From an uncultured cyanobacterium (GTDB lineage: Bacteria > Cyanobacteriota > Cyanobacteriia > Cyanobacteriales > Nostocaceae): DNA of 64,000 nt. The position numbers and the translations under genes were made by a program. The notes under the pieces were generated by a model. The model searched no databases. It saw only the letters and a program-made list of their open reading frames with translations, and had not been told where the DNA came from. The DNA lies in the NCBI GenBank assembly GCA_903848645.1, contig CAINGU010000083.1, positions 1 to 64,000 of the forward strand, read 5' to 3'. Shown here one piece after another: positions 18,904 to 28,610 of the stretch; the stretch's first letter is position 1, and each line of letters starts with the position of its first letter.

Positions 18904-19998
18904 ATGAAAATTGCTCTCGTCCATGATTACTTAACCCAGCGCGGTGGGGCAGAGCGCGTATTTGAATTATTGTGTAAACGCTATCCCGAAGCCGACATTT
19001 TTACCTCATTATATGATGCACAGAAAAGTATTGATTTAGGTGAGCGAATTATCAATACCACATTTTTACAAAGAATTCCTGGTGCAACAAAATATTTTCG
19101 GATGTTAGCTCCCCTCTATTTTCCGGCCTTTCGCTCCTTGGATCTCCAAGACTATGATCTAATTATTAGCAGTAGCACCAGTTTTGCCAAAGCAGTACGG
19201 AAAAATCCTCAAGCAAAACATATTTGTTTTTGTCATAATGTTACTCGCTTTTTATGGGATACAGAAACTTATTTACGGGAATACGGAGACTATAGATACT
19301 TTGCTCCCCTCATCGAAAAAATATTTCAAATGATGAGAAATGTAGACCTGAAATATGCTCAAGAACCGGATCTTTACATTGCCAACTCTAGCATTGTTGC
19401 CCGACGTATTCAAAATATTTATCACAAGCAAGCCATTGTTATTAACTATCCAATTGATACAAATAACTTTGTTTTTTCCGATACCAAGGAAGAATATTAC
19501 TTGGCATCGGCGCGGATGATAAGTTATAAACGTCTTGATATAATAGTCGAAGCTTTTAATTGGTTAGGCTGGAACTTATTAATATCAGGTGATGGACCAG
19601 AACAAGAAAGATTAAAAGCTCAGGCATTACCCAATATCCAATTTCTCGGTCATGTCAGTGATAGAGAACGTAAAGACTTATTTTCTAAAGCCAAATCAAT
19701 TATTGTTGCGGCTTTAGAAGATTATGGATTAGTTCCAGTTGAGGCAAACGCTAGTGGTACACCAGTCATTGCCTATGGAGCAGGTGGAGTATTAGATACT
19801 CAAATACCAGGTAAAACAGGTGTTTTTTTTAAAAGACAAACACCATGCTCTTTACAAGCAGCATTACTAGAAGCTGGAGGAATATCTTGGGATTACGAAA
19901 CCATCCGTAATCACGCTGTTAGCAATTTCTCAGAACAGTCATTCTTTAGTAAAGTTGATCAGATTATTCATCAATCTAGTAGGGTAGGGCAGAATTAA
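18904..19998 (+). CDS. Glycosyltransferase family 4
   Basis: A 364-residue GT-B enzyme. It begins MKIALVHDYLTQRGGAERVFELL and carries the C-terminal nucleotide-sugar region EDYGLVPVEANASGTPVIAYGAGG, the E-x7-E motif of GT4. RFLWDTETYLREYGDYR resembles mannosyltransferases of the WbaZ type. It probably adds one sugar of the repeating unit. The ATG at 18904 follows AGGGAATTCGGT. Confidence 0.9.
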   Translation: MKIALVHDYLTQRGGAERVFELLCKRYPEADIFTSLYDAQKSIDLGERIINTTFLQRIPGATKYFRMLAPLYFPAFRSLDLQDYDLIISSSTSFAKAVRKNPQAKHICFCHNVTRFLWDTETYLREYGDYRYFAPLIEKIFQMMRNVDLKYAQEPDLYIANSSIVARRIQNIYHKQAIVINYPIDTNNFVFSDTKEEYYLASARMISYKRLDIIVEAFNWLGWNLLISGDGPEQERLKAQALPNIQFLGHVSDRERKDLFSKAKSIIVAALEDYGLVPVEANASGTPVIAYGAGGVLDTQIPGKTGVFFKRQTPCSLQAALLEAGGISWDYETIRNHAVSNFSEQSFFSKVDQIIHQSSRVGQN

Positions 19999-20122
19999 AA
20001 ATTAAAAAAGCAGATTCTTAGCTCTAGAAAGGTTTTTCCGCCATCAACAATCATGTTCATGCCTCAAAAAAGTCCAATTTTTTAAGTGTTTGCGTAGTGT
20101 ATCGCAGATAAGGATAATAAAA

Positions 20123-22351
20123 GTGGTTCAAACTAGTCTAAATTCACATATAAATTCAGCATCAGAAACAGAACCAGGTTATGGACAAATATTTGCTGTA
20201 ATTCTCCGGCGATTTCCCTGGTTATTATTAGTATTGCTGAGTTCTACAGCTATTGCTGGCATCATCACATTAAGAACAGAACCCAGTTTCAAAAGTACCA
20301 TGCAATTGTTAGTAGAACCTAACTATCAAGGCAAGAAAGAAACTGATAACACCGAAAGTCAATTTACCGATATTACAGTAGAGGTAGATACTGCTACTCA
20401 ATTGAATTTAATGCAGAGTTCTGGAATTATTCAAAAAGCAGTTGATAAACTTAAGACTGAATATCCTAACTTGACAGCAATGGATTTAAAAAGGTCTTTA
20501 ACCTTAACTCAAATTAAAAATCCAGATGATAATGTTGCCACTAAAATCTTTCAAGTTGATTATAAAGATAACGATCCAGAGAAAACCAAAAAAATTCTGA
20601 ATACCATTCAGCAAGTTTATTTAGAATACAACAAACAGCAGCAGGATTCACGCTTACAAAAAGGTCTACAAGTCATCAGAGATCAATTAAGAAAAGCTAC
20701 TGATGAAGTAACTGTTTCCGAAGCAAATTTACAACGGTTTCGGAGAAATCAGAATTTAATTGATCCAGAGACTCAGGCCAAAACAATAGAGACAACTTTA
20801 AATGCTGTTCAACAAGAACGACAAACAACTCGTTCCCAGTATGAAGAAGCTTTAGCAAAGCAAAAATCTTTGCAAACACAACTGAACCGTTCTCCACAAA
20901 ATGCCTTAGTTTCTTCTCGTTTGAGTCAGTCTACCCGCTACCAAGGCTTACTTAACGAAATTCAGAAAACAGAACTAGCTTTAGCACAGGAACGCTTACG
21001 TTTCACTGATGATACTCCTAGTGTTCAAAAATTGAACGAACAATTGCAAAGTCAAAAACAACTTTTGCAAAAAGAAGTTAGTAGAACCTTGGGACAAAGG
21101 TTGAATCCTGTTCTTAGTTCTGGAGACAATCTTTTAGAACAAGGACAACTTGGTCAAATTGACCTCAACCTCACAGGTCAGTTAGTAGAAACGCAAACTA
21201 CTATAGTTGCATTAAGCGCTCGTGATCAAACTTTAGCAGCAAAAGAGAAACAATTACAAACAGACCTGAAGCGTTTTCCTTCTCTGTTAGCTTATTACAA
21301 TCGCATACTCCCCCAACTACAATTTAGCAGAGAAAGATTAGAGCAATTATTAAGAGCAGAACAAAAATTACGTCAGGAACTTTCTAAAGGTGGATTTAAT
21401 TGGGAAGTGGTAGAAGAACCCCAAGAAGGTGTTCAAACTGGTCCCAACCTCAAACAAAACTTATTGTTAGGAGGAGTGATTGGGTTAATGTTAGGAGGAA
21501 TTGCTGCCTTTATTCGTGAAGCATCTGATGACGCGGTACATACTACTGCGGAATTAGAAAAACAGTCCGATCTACCATTATTAGGAACAACTCCTAAATT
21601 GCCACCTGCTAGACCCAGAGAATCAATGATTAAATTGCCATTTGGCAAACCAGAAGTTCTTGCTCCTTGGACAATTCAGGTATTACAATCACCTCCCCGC
21701 TGGGAATCACTTGATCTCATTTACAAAAATATTGAACTGCTCAATAATGTCTCTGATTTGAGATCCTTAATGGTGACATCAGCATTACCAGATGATGGTA
21801 AGTCAGCTTTAGCATTAGGTTTAGCCATGAGTGCGGCTCGCTTACATAAAAAGGTCTTACTAATTGATGCTAACTTACGCGATCCTAATCTACACAAACA
21901 GCTAAATCTTCCCAATGAACAGGGACTTTCAACTCTATTAGAAAGTGAAGTTACTCTACCTAATCAAATCAGTGTTCCCTACTCTGGCTCATCTTACATT
22001 GATATTTTAACCGCCGGACCAGTACCGACCGATCCCGCTCATCTTTTGAGTTCTCCCCGCATGATGCAATTGATGGCTGCATTTGAAGAAAACTATGATT
22101 TGGTACTCATAGATGCCCCCTCTGTTCTTGGTTTGGTTGATGCTATGCTCACAGCATCATCTTGCCGAAGTGTGGTGATGATGGCTAGTATTGGTAAGGT
22201 GACACGCACCCAACTTAATCAAGCTACCAAGATGTTGAGTAAATTAAATTTGATTGGGGTTGTGGCTAATGGTGCATCTTCATCTGACAGCACTTATGTA
22301 CCTTATGTAAAGCCAAAACAATTGGTTCTGCAACAAGCACGGGAAGAGTAA
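20123..22351 (+). CDS. Wzc-like polysaccharide co-polymerase / BY-kinase
   Basis: The best start is GTG 20123, nine bases after AAGG; the frame is open from a TTG at 20090. This gives 742 residues. Residues 15-80 and about 455-475 are membrane segments bracketing a Wzz domain with long coiled coils (about 180-430). The cytoplasmic part has a deviant Walker A (SALPDDGKSALALG), Walker A' (VLLIDANLRDP) and Walker B (YDLVLIDAPS). The C-terminus has only scattered tyrosines (YVPYVKPK) instead of a Tyr cluster, so autophosphorylation may be limited. The protein should set chain length and couple export. It corresponds in position to the Wzc gene just before hepC in PCC 7120. Confidence 0.9.
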   Translation: MVQTSLNSHINSASETEPGYGQIFAVILRRFPWLLLVLLSSTAIAGIITLRTEPSFKSTMQLLVEPNYQGKKETDNTESQFTDITVEVDTATQLNLMQSSGIIQKAVDKLKTEYPNLTAMDLKRSLTLTQIKNPDDNVATKIFQVDYKDNDPEKTKKILNTIQQVYLEYNKQQQDSRLQKGLQVIRDQLRKATDEVTVSEANLQRFRRNQNLIDPETQAKTIETTLNAVQQERQTTRSQYEEALAKQKSLQTQLNRSPQNALVSSRLSQSTRYQGLLNEIQKTELALAQERLRFTDDTPSVQKLNEQLQSQKQLLQKEVSRTLGQRLNPVLSSGDNLLEQGQLGQIDLNLTGQLVETQTTIVALSARDQTLAAKEKQLQTDLKRFPSLLAYYNRILPQLQFSRERLEQLLRAEQKLRQELSKGGFNWEVVEEPQEGVQTGPNLKQNLLLGGVIGLMLGGIAAFIREASDDAVHTTAELEKQSDLPLLGTTPKLPPARPRESMIKLPFGKPEVLAPWTIQVLQSPPRWESLDLIYKNIELLNNVSDLRSLMVTSALPDDGKSALALGLAMSAARLHKKVLLIDANLRDPNLHKQLNLPNEQGLSTLLESEVTLPNQISVPYSGSSYIDILTAGPVPTDPAHLLSSPRMMQLMAAFEENYDLVLIDAPSVLGLVDAMLTASSCRSVVMMASIGKVTRTQLNQATKMLSKLNLIGVVANGASSSDSTYVPYVKPKQLVLQQAREE

Positions 22352-22393
22352 ACCAGAATATTTCATAATTATTCAACCAGATACAATATAGTT

Positions 22394-22419
22394 ACCCCCG
22401 GCAAATACGGGGGTTTTTA
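22394..22419 (+). terminator. Rho-independent terminator after the Wzc-like gene
   Basis: ACCCCCG (22394-22400), a seven-base loop and CGGGGGT (22408-22414) form a perfect stem followed by TTTTAT. It lies 42 bases past the stop and splits the island into two transcription segments before hepC. Confidence 0.85.
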
Positions 22420-23063
22420 TGTTGAATAAAAAATTCAAAAAATTGTCTATTGAATATGTTTTATAAGCAACAAAATATTGGTTATTTTTATTTAGTTACA
22501 ATTAATTCATTTTATCATAGCTTAATATTTTGCGGAAAAAGTAATATCTATTTAAAGAGTAAATAAAGAAGTTGCTTATTCATGATCTATTTATCAAGAT
22601 TCTTATATTCTAGAGATTGAAACACATATTCAAACTCTCAAAGGTCAAAGTAACTTATTTTGTAAGAGTTGTAAAAAATAAGCATCTAGGAGTGAGTTGA
22701 TATGGAAACTGGATATATATATCCCCCTAAATTTTTACTCTTGAAAGGAAAGACTAAGTGTTCTCAATTCCCCGTTATCTTAATTAATTCTTGCTATAGC
22801 AATCCTAAATGATTCATGAACACTTCTGTTCCTTTTTCCCTTTTCCCTTCCCTCACCGATAAGTTCTTAACTCAAATAGGATTACTATATGTATCTTGAC
22901 ATATACAGATATTGCCAGGAAAGGCTGGTTAGTAATAAAAGTTAAATTCACTTGTATGAACTGTCTTGTTTTACCTTGAAGAGAATCATAGGAGAATATT
23001 CATCCCCATTTCCTAGTCGTCGTTATTAAGTCAATCCTGTATTAATTTATCACTGTCAATAAT
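22420..23063. other. Intergenic region upstream of hepC
   Basis: About 640 AT-rich bases after the terminator. No gene is supported. It should carry the promoter of the hepC-hepA segment; TTGACATATACAG at 22896-22908 is a possible -35 region but no convincing -10 was assigned. In PCC 7120 the equivalent genes are induced during heterocyst development. Confidence 0.4.
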
Positions 23064-23804
23064 ATGCCAATTTCAGTCATTTCTAGTCTAAATAATAACT
23101 GTATTGTCCCTCAGCAGGCTGAAAATATTAGCTCCCTATCCTGCACCTTACAATGGCGTATGGGAAAGTTATTAGTGAAAACTTCTGGAAAATTGCCACA
23201 GCCTTATTTAGTTTCATTAGAGAATGAACAATCTTTAATAGAATGCTTAACGCGTTCTTCCGCCACTTTAGTGAGTATAGATCCAAAAATCGGTGCTTCT
23301 TTATTAAAAGTTTGGGCAGATGCTTGTCAAAAGGCTAATAAGCCCATATTTATGAGTCTTGCTGGGTATCGGAAATTGCCGAAAAAAGATCATCAAATTT
23401 TCAGAATTTTACCAAGAATAATTGATTGGACTTTAGCTTTATTTTTGCTGGTATTTATGAGTCCATTTGTTTTAGCAGTATTGATAATTATGCAAATATA
23501 TTCCTCGGATTGGCTATTTAATTACGAGTGGTATGTTGGAGAAAAATGTCAACTTTTTCGGGTCATTAAGTTTAATTCAAATACTTCATGTACTTCATGG
23601 AATCTCACGAATTTACATATTAGCATGGGTAGATATTGCCTAGAGAATTACTTTAATTTGTTGAATGTATTGCAAGGTAAAATCTACTTAATTGGCAGGA
23701 ATTATTTATCTTTAGAGGATGCAATTAGCCTAAATTTAGAAAAACAAAATAAAGTTATTAAATCATTACGGATAAATGCTAAAAATAAACTGCCTACAAC
23801 TTAG
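23064..23804 (+). CDS. hepC: HepC-like bacterial sugar transferase, divergent
   Basis: A 246-residue protein. Residues 1-100 have no clear motif. From about 116 (ILPRIIDWTLALFLLVFMSPFVLAVLIIM) it follows the phosphoglycosyl transferase pattern: a reentrant membrane helix, VGEKCQLFRVIKF (158-170), then GR (189-190) and NLLNVLQGKIYLIGRN (198-213). Where active enzymes have LDELPQ with a catalytic Asp-Glu, this one reads LENYFN (E194-N195), and GPRP is replaced by GRN. Identity as HepC rests on its place between wzc and hepA. It may be non-catalytic or use another mechanism. Confidence 0.75.
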   Translation: MPISVISSLNNNCIVPQQAENISSLSCTLQWRMGKLLVKTSGKLPQPYLVSLENEQSLIECLTRSSATLVSIDPKIGASLLKVWADACQKANKPIFMSLAGYRKLPKKDHQIFRILPRIIDWTLALFLLVFMSPFVLAVLIIMQIYSSDWLFNYEWYVGEKCQLFRVIKFNSNTSCTSWNLTNLHISMGRYCLENYFNLLNVLQGKIYLIGRNYLSLEDAISLNLEKQNKVIKSLRINAKNKLPTT

Positions 23805-24023
23805 AATAATTAGCTTTGCTTTAATTTTGATGAATATTTCCTGTTTTGATATTTGTGATCATGAATTATGTACCTAATTCAAGTGATTTGCACCGTATTT
23901 GAAAAAGACTATCATTTTTGTCCTGCTGCTTTTGTCATTTTATTCGTCGCGCTTCAATGTCAAGCTATTTCTTTTGATTGATGTTTTTGTGCTTAATTAG
24001 CAAAATTATCGTCGGAAATTTTT

Positions 24024-25868
24024 ATGGATTCTAAATTTCTCCCGTCAACTATGAAAATATTACAAGCTACAAGTTTCTGGCAGAATAATCGGTTAATATT
24101 ACGAGAATTTCAACACTTTCGACTTGTAGCAAGTTTAGCATTAGTGTTTTCAATTTTATCTGCAAGTTTTGAAGGGTTTGGTTTAGGATTTTTGTTGGTA
24201 TTTTTGCAAAGCTTAACCACTCCTGGTGCTGAACCTGTGAAAACAGGAATTGAGTGGTTTGATATTTTAATTTTAGGAATTAATGCTTCAGCAACGGAGC
24301 GCTTATATCGAGTATCAGCTTTAATAGTGATCACAACCTGTATGCGAGCATCCTTCAACTACTTAGGACAAATTTGCAGCCAGTTTAGTGAAATAAGTTT
24401 AGTAGACAATCTCCGTAAACGAGTTTTTGAACAATTGGAAGCTCAAACTCTCAGTTATTTTAGTCATAAAAAATCTGGAGAATTAATTAATACACTCACC
24501 AATGAAATGGAGAGAATTAGGCAGATTTTCAGTGGCATAACTTTTTTAATTACTAGAAGCTTTGTCTTGATTGTCTATTCTGTTTCCTTGTTTATGCTTT
24601 CATGGAAACTTTCCATAGTTTCAATTTTGCTATTTAGTCTTTTAGCAGTGGGGTTATCCACACTAAATAAACAAATTAGAGAACGTAGTTTTGGTATTAC
24701 GAAAGCTAATGATTATTTTACTTCTCGAACCCTAGAGTTTATCCAAGGTATCCGCACAATTCATGCTTTTTCTACTCAAGAATTTGAGCGAAAAAGGTAT
24801 TATCAAGCAAGTGAAAAAATAGTTAATACTTTAAAAAGTGTTTATTGGGTTTCTTTAGTAGTTAAGCCACTGGCTGAAAGTATATCTACGTTAATTCTTA
24901 TTACTATGATGATTGTGGCACTAGTCACAGGATTAATGAAAGTTTCTACTTTATTGACCTTCTTTTTCGTGCTATTTCGGATTATGCCAATAACTCAAGA
25001 TATAAATGGAGTCCTAGCATTTTTAACTACCCAGGCAGGATCAGTAGAAAATATCAAAAATCTGTTAAAAACTGATGATAAAGTCTACTTTCAAAATGGC
25101 GCACTTAGATTTCCAGGGTTAAAAAGATCAATTGATTTAGTATCTGTAGATTTTGATTATAATCTTAATCAACGAGTTTTACATAATATTACTCTCTCAA
25201 TTAAACAAGGTGAAATGACGGCTTTAGTTGGTTCATCTGGTGCTGGAAAAACTACACTTGCAGATTTAATTCCTCGCTTTCATGATGCTAGTGATGGCTA
25301 TATTTATATAGATGAGGTTGATATTCGTAAATTTGAAATCAACACTCTTCGTTCTAAGATAGCAGTTGTTAGTCAAGATACATTTATTTTCAATACTTCT
25401 GTTTGGAAAAATATTGCTTACGGTACACCAACAGCTACAGAATCAAAAATTAAAGAAGCTGCTCGACTTGCAAATGCTCTAGAATTTATCCTAGAAATGC
25501 CTGAAGGGTTTAATACAGAATTAGGAGATAGAGGTGTCCGGTTATCGGGAGGACAAAGACAAAGAATTGCTATTGCCCGTGCATTGCTCAGAAATCCAGA
25601 AATCTTGATTTTAGACGAAGCTACAAGTGCTTTAGATTCTGTCTCTGAACGGTTAATTCAAGAATCACTAGAAATGCTATCTGTTGGCCGGACAGTAATT
25701 GCTATTGCTCACCGTCTTTCTACTATTTCTAAAGCAAACAAAGTTGTGGTTTTAGAACAGGGAAGAATCATTGAACAGGGTAAATATCAAGAACTGCTGG
25801 AACTTAAAGGTAAACTTTGGAAATATCACCAAATGCAGTATGAAATTAGTCCTGAACATGATATTTAA
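24024..25868 (+). CDS. hepA: HepA-like ABC exporter of envelope polysaccharide
   Basis: A 614-residue half-transporter. The N-terminal ABC membrane domain spans about 30-345 with six hydrophobic helices and SHKKSGELINTLTNE in a cytoplasmic loop. The ATPase domain (about 370-600) has Walker A GSSGAGKTT, Q-loop VVSQDTF, signature LSGGQRQRIAIARALL and Walker B ILILDEATSALD. HepA of PCC 7120 is needed for the heterocyst envelope polysaccharide layer; the synteny with hepC and the glycosyltransferases supports the name. It likely moves polysaccharide or lipid-linked units across the inner membrane as a homodimer. Confidence 0.88.
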   Translation: MDSKFLPSTMKILQATSFWQNNRLILREFQHFRLVASLALVFSILSASFEGFGLGFLLVFLQSLTTPGAEPVKTGIEWFDILILGINASATERLYRVSALIVITTCMRASFNYLGQICSQFSEISLVDNLRKRVFEQLEAQTLSYFSHKKSGELINTLTNEMERIRQIFSGITFLITRSFVLIVYSVSLFMLSWKLSIVSILLFSLLAVGLSTLNKQIRERSFGITKANDYFTSRTLEFIQGIRTIHAFSTQEFERKRYYQASEKIVNTLKSVYWVSLVVKPLAESISTLILITMMIVALVTGLMKVSTLLTFFFVLFRIMPITQDINGVLAFLTTQAGSVENIKNLLKTDDKVYFQNGALRFPGLKRSIDLVSVDFDYNLNQRVLHNITLSIKQGEMTALVGSSGAGKTTLADLIPRFHDASDGYIYIDEVDIRKFEINTLRSKIAVVSQDTFIFNTSVWKNIAYGTPTATESKIKEAARLANALEFILEMPEGFNTELGDRGVRLSGGQRQRIAIARALLRNPEILILDEATSALDSVSERLIQESLEMLSVGRTVIAIAHRLSTISKANKVVVLEQGRIIEQGKYQELLELKGKLWKYHQMQYEISPEHDI

Positions 25869-26059
25869 TATTATCATTAATCCGGTTTGATGACTGAAAT
25901 TAGTGATAGATATAGGGAATAAGTAAGTTCATGGGTGCTAATTTATCAAGAAATTAAATAGAAGTATTTTATTTATCCTTAATCATAAATATTTGGAAAA
26001 TAAATATTCTTCATAGCTTTAGTTACGAAAGTGTCAAAAACTAAACCAGGCATAGAGAA

Positions 26060-27523
26060 ATGAATAATTCTTTTTTAGGATTCATACCCTTAAGTTTTAC
26101 TAAAGAAAAAAAATCTTCTAATAATAAAAATAAATTGGCAGAAAACTCACTAAATCAACCAAAACTTTTTTGTATAGCCCATTATTTACCACCCTTAAAA
26201 AACCCAATTGCTTATAGGGCTAATAAAATATTAGGAGAATTTCAGAAGGCTTGGAAAATAGATGTATTAACGGCTACAAATGATAGTTGTTTAGCAGAAA
26301 AATGTCATATTCATTATGTCAAGAGTTTGTATCCTCAAGCTTTAATTACATGGATAAAGAAGTTGAGACTTGAGAAAATATTAACATTATTAATTTGGCC
26401 AGATCCAGAGATATTTTGGTTTTTACCCGCAGTATTCAAAGGCTATCAATTAATTAAACAACAAAAACCAGATGCTATTTTTGTGATCATGATGCCCTAT
26501 TCTGCGGGTTTGGTGGGAGTTGCGCTGAAATTCCTAACAGGGTTGCCTTTAGTCGTTAGTTTAGATGATTCACTTAGTTGTACTGATATGCACTCTCATT
26601 CAGTCAGTTGGTTACATCATCATCTCGAACGTTGGCTAGAAAATTTTTATGTCAGACAAGCAAATGCCGTAGTGTATGTTTCTCAATTCAATTTAGATTT
26701 AGTCAAAAATCGTCAACCTGAAGCAGAAAAATCAAAGTTTCATTTAATTCGTTGTGGTGCAGATCCAATAGATTTTGCAACTCCTATTGACTCTAAAAAT
26801 GATAATTCATCTTTAGATATTATTTATACAGGTGGGATGAATGGCTGGTATGATTTCTATCATCTACCTCAAGAGAAAACCTTAGTAAAAAAACTTTATA
26901 AAGCTTGGCTAGAATGGGGATATTATCAACGAACAAAAATTGATTATCGTAGTTCTAGTCCAGTTTTTGTAGGTCAGGCAATCAAAAAAGCTATCTCACA
27001 AAATTCAGAATGGGAAAGTAAAATTAAACTCTCTGTTTATGGTAATGGTTTTCCTGAATCTGTAGTTAATCGGGTGCTAAAAAATCAAAATATTGCAGAT
27101 GTAGTCACTGTATCTGGAGCATTACCTCATTTTCAAGCCATTCAACTAGCTAGACAAGCAGATTTATTATTAATAACTTTACCAAATCGTCCAGATGGGA
27201 CACCAGGAGGAAGAATTTCTTGCAAAACCTATGAATATTTAATGACAGATCGGCCAATTTTAGCAGCAGTACCTTATGGAGAAAACTGGACTTATTTACA
27301 AGATAAACCCGGTGTTTGGTTAGTTGAACCAACTGATATAAAAGCTATCAAAGCAGTAATTATTAACATAGCCATAGCTAAATTTTCTGGTTCTCCTTTG
27401 CGTTTTGATCGCAGTGATTTACACAAGGAATTAAGTTATAAAACCCTAGCACAAGACTACTTAAAAATTTTTGATGCTATTTGCTCAACCTCAACCTTAA
27501 CTAATTATCCATTATGCAAATAA
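26060..27523 (+). CDS. Glycosyltransferase, GT4-like
   Basis: A 487-residue GT-B protein. After a Lys/Asn-rich N-terminus, LFCIAHYLPPLKNPIAYRANKIL begins the first Rossmann domain. PDAIFVIMMPYSAGLVGVALK and the late PDGTPGGRISCKTYEYLMTDRPILAAVP resemble glycosyltransferases of capsule and envelope loci. A typical E-x7-E motif is not clear, so the subclass is uncertain. ATG 26060 follows AGAGAA. It directly follows hepA. Confidence 0.8.
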   Translation: MNNSFLGFIPLSFTKEKKSSNNKNKLAENSLNQPKLFCIAHYLPPLKNPIAYRANKILGEFQKAWKIDVLTATNDSCLAEKCHIHYVKSLYPQALITWIKKLRLEKILTLLIWPDPEIFWFLPAVFKGYQLIKQQKPDAIFVIMMPYSAGLVGVALKFLTGLPLVVSLDDSLSCTDMHSHSVSWLHHHLERWLENFYVRQANAVVYVSQFNLDLVKNRQPEAEKSKFHLIRCGADPIDFATPIDSKNDNSSLDIIYTGGMNGWYDFYHLPQEKTLVKKLYKAWLEWGYYQRTKIDYRSSSPVFVGQAIKKAISQNSEWESKIKLSVYGNGFPESVVNRVLKNQNIADVVTVSGALPHFQAIQLARQADLLLITLPNRPDGTPGGRISCKTYEYLMTDRPILAAVPYGENWTYLQDKPGVWLVEPTDIKAIKAVIINIAIAKFSGSPLRFDRSDLHKELSYKTLAQDYLKIFDAICSTSTLTNYPLCK

Positions 27524-27687
27524 CAATTGCTGGCAATACAGGATGAGATGTTTGCCCTTGCAAAAGGCTAGATTAGGTCAATTATCATGAATTTTAATGG
27601 TGTAATGGCAAAATATAAAAACTTTAAGTACACCATGAGCATCACTGTTTAAATCAACTATTCTTTTGAGGTTATTGGAGAAAAATA

Positions 27688-28557
27688 ATGGTAAATATCG
27701 GCTATCACTCTGCAAAACTTCAAGGACAAATTCATCGGTTTGTATACACAAAAGCAATTAATAATATTGTTAACTTCCCACTTTCTCAACATCGCAAAGT
27801 TAACATCAATATCTATGCTTTTTCTTGTCAACGGGACTTAGCCATACAAGTAGCAAATATTCGCTCTTTTATTCGTTACGTTGGTATTCCTAATAAATTT
27901 ACTGTAATTTCTGACGGTAGCTATTCATCAAATTCCAGTAACATTTTACGTCAAATAAATTCTTGTGTTGATGTTGTTGAATGGCAAGATTTAGTAGTAG
28001 GTGACATACCTAAACCTATTTCAAATTACGCACTAAACTATCCTCACCGTGCCATCATGGCATTTTGGAGAAGATTAGCTGTATTAACTTCAATTCCTAT
28101 CGAACAGCCCACCATTTACACTGATGCTGATATTTTATTTTTTCCAGGTGCTGAAGAAATTGTAAATTTATGTGAATCAGATGATATTTCTTCGTGGTAT
28201 TTACCTGATTGTCTACCTTCATTAGATGAACGCATAATATTACATAATCATGAAAAATTAAATCCAGTAAATGCAGGGTTTTTCTTACTAAAACAGCAAA
28301 TAAACTGGGAAGAACCCCTAGCACGTGTTGCCAAATTAGTAGATTTACCAGTGTATTTTACTGAACAAACTGTGGTGCATTTAGCTATGCACAATAACCA
28401 GGCAAAACCACTTGATAAAGACAAGTTTATTTTAAGTGTTGATGACCAATTTAAATATTTAGACAATTTTAATCAGCAGAAAATTGCTTTAAGACACTAT
28501 GTTAATGATGTCAGACATAAGTTTTGGTTAAATGTTGGTGTTTCTGGCACAATTTGA
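27688..28557 (+). CDS. Putative GT-A glycosyltransferase of unknown family
   Basis: A 289-residue soluble protein. The central TIYTDADILFFPGAEEI contains a DxD-like motif after a beta strand, which is the metal/nucleotide-sugar signature of GT-A enzymes; VNAGFFLLKQ downstream resembles the acceptor region of GT8-like folds. The N-terminus (INIYAFSCQRDLAIQVANIRSF) fits a Rossmann-like start. I cannot place it in a named family with confidence. ATG 27688 has GGAGAAAAATA upstream. Confidence 0.6.
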   Translation: MVNIGYHSAKLQGQIHRFVYTKAINNIVNFPLSQHRKVNINIYAFSCQRDLAIQVANIRSFIRYVGIPNKFTVISDGSYSSNSSNILRQINSCVDVVEWQDLVVGDIPKPISNYALNYPHRAIMAFWRRLAVLTSIPIEQPTIYTDADILFFPGAEEIVNLCESDDISSWYLPDCLPSLDERIILHNHEKLNPVNAGFFLLKQQINWEEPLARVAKLVDLPVYFTEQTVVHLAMHNNQAKPLDKDKFILSVDDQFKYLDNFNQQKIALRHYVNDVRHKFWLNVGVSGTI

Positions 28558-28610
28558 CCAAGTAGTTCAATTCCCATCAATTATTTTACCTAATACTCAA
28601 TAAGTTGAAG

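Noticed and set aside
22880-22920. NtcA site upstream of hepC
   Set aside because: GTATCTTGACATATAC has ten, not eight, bases between GTA and TAC.
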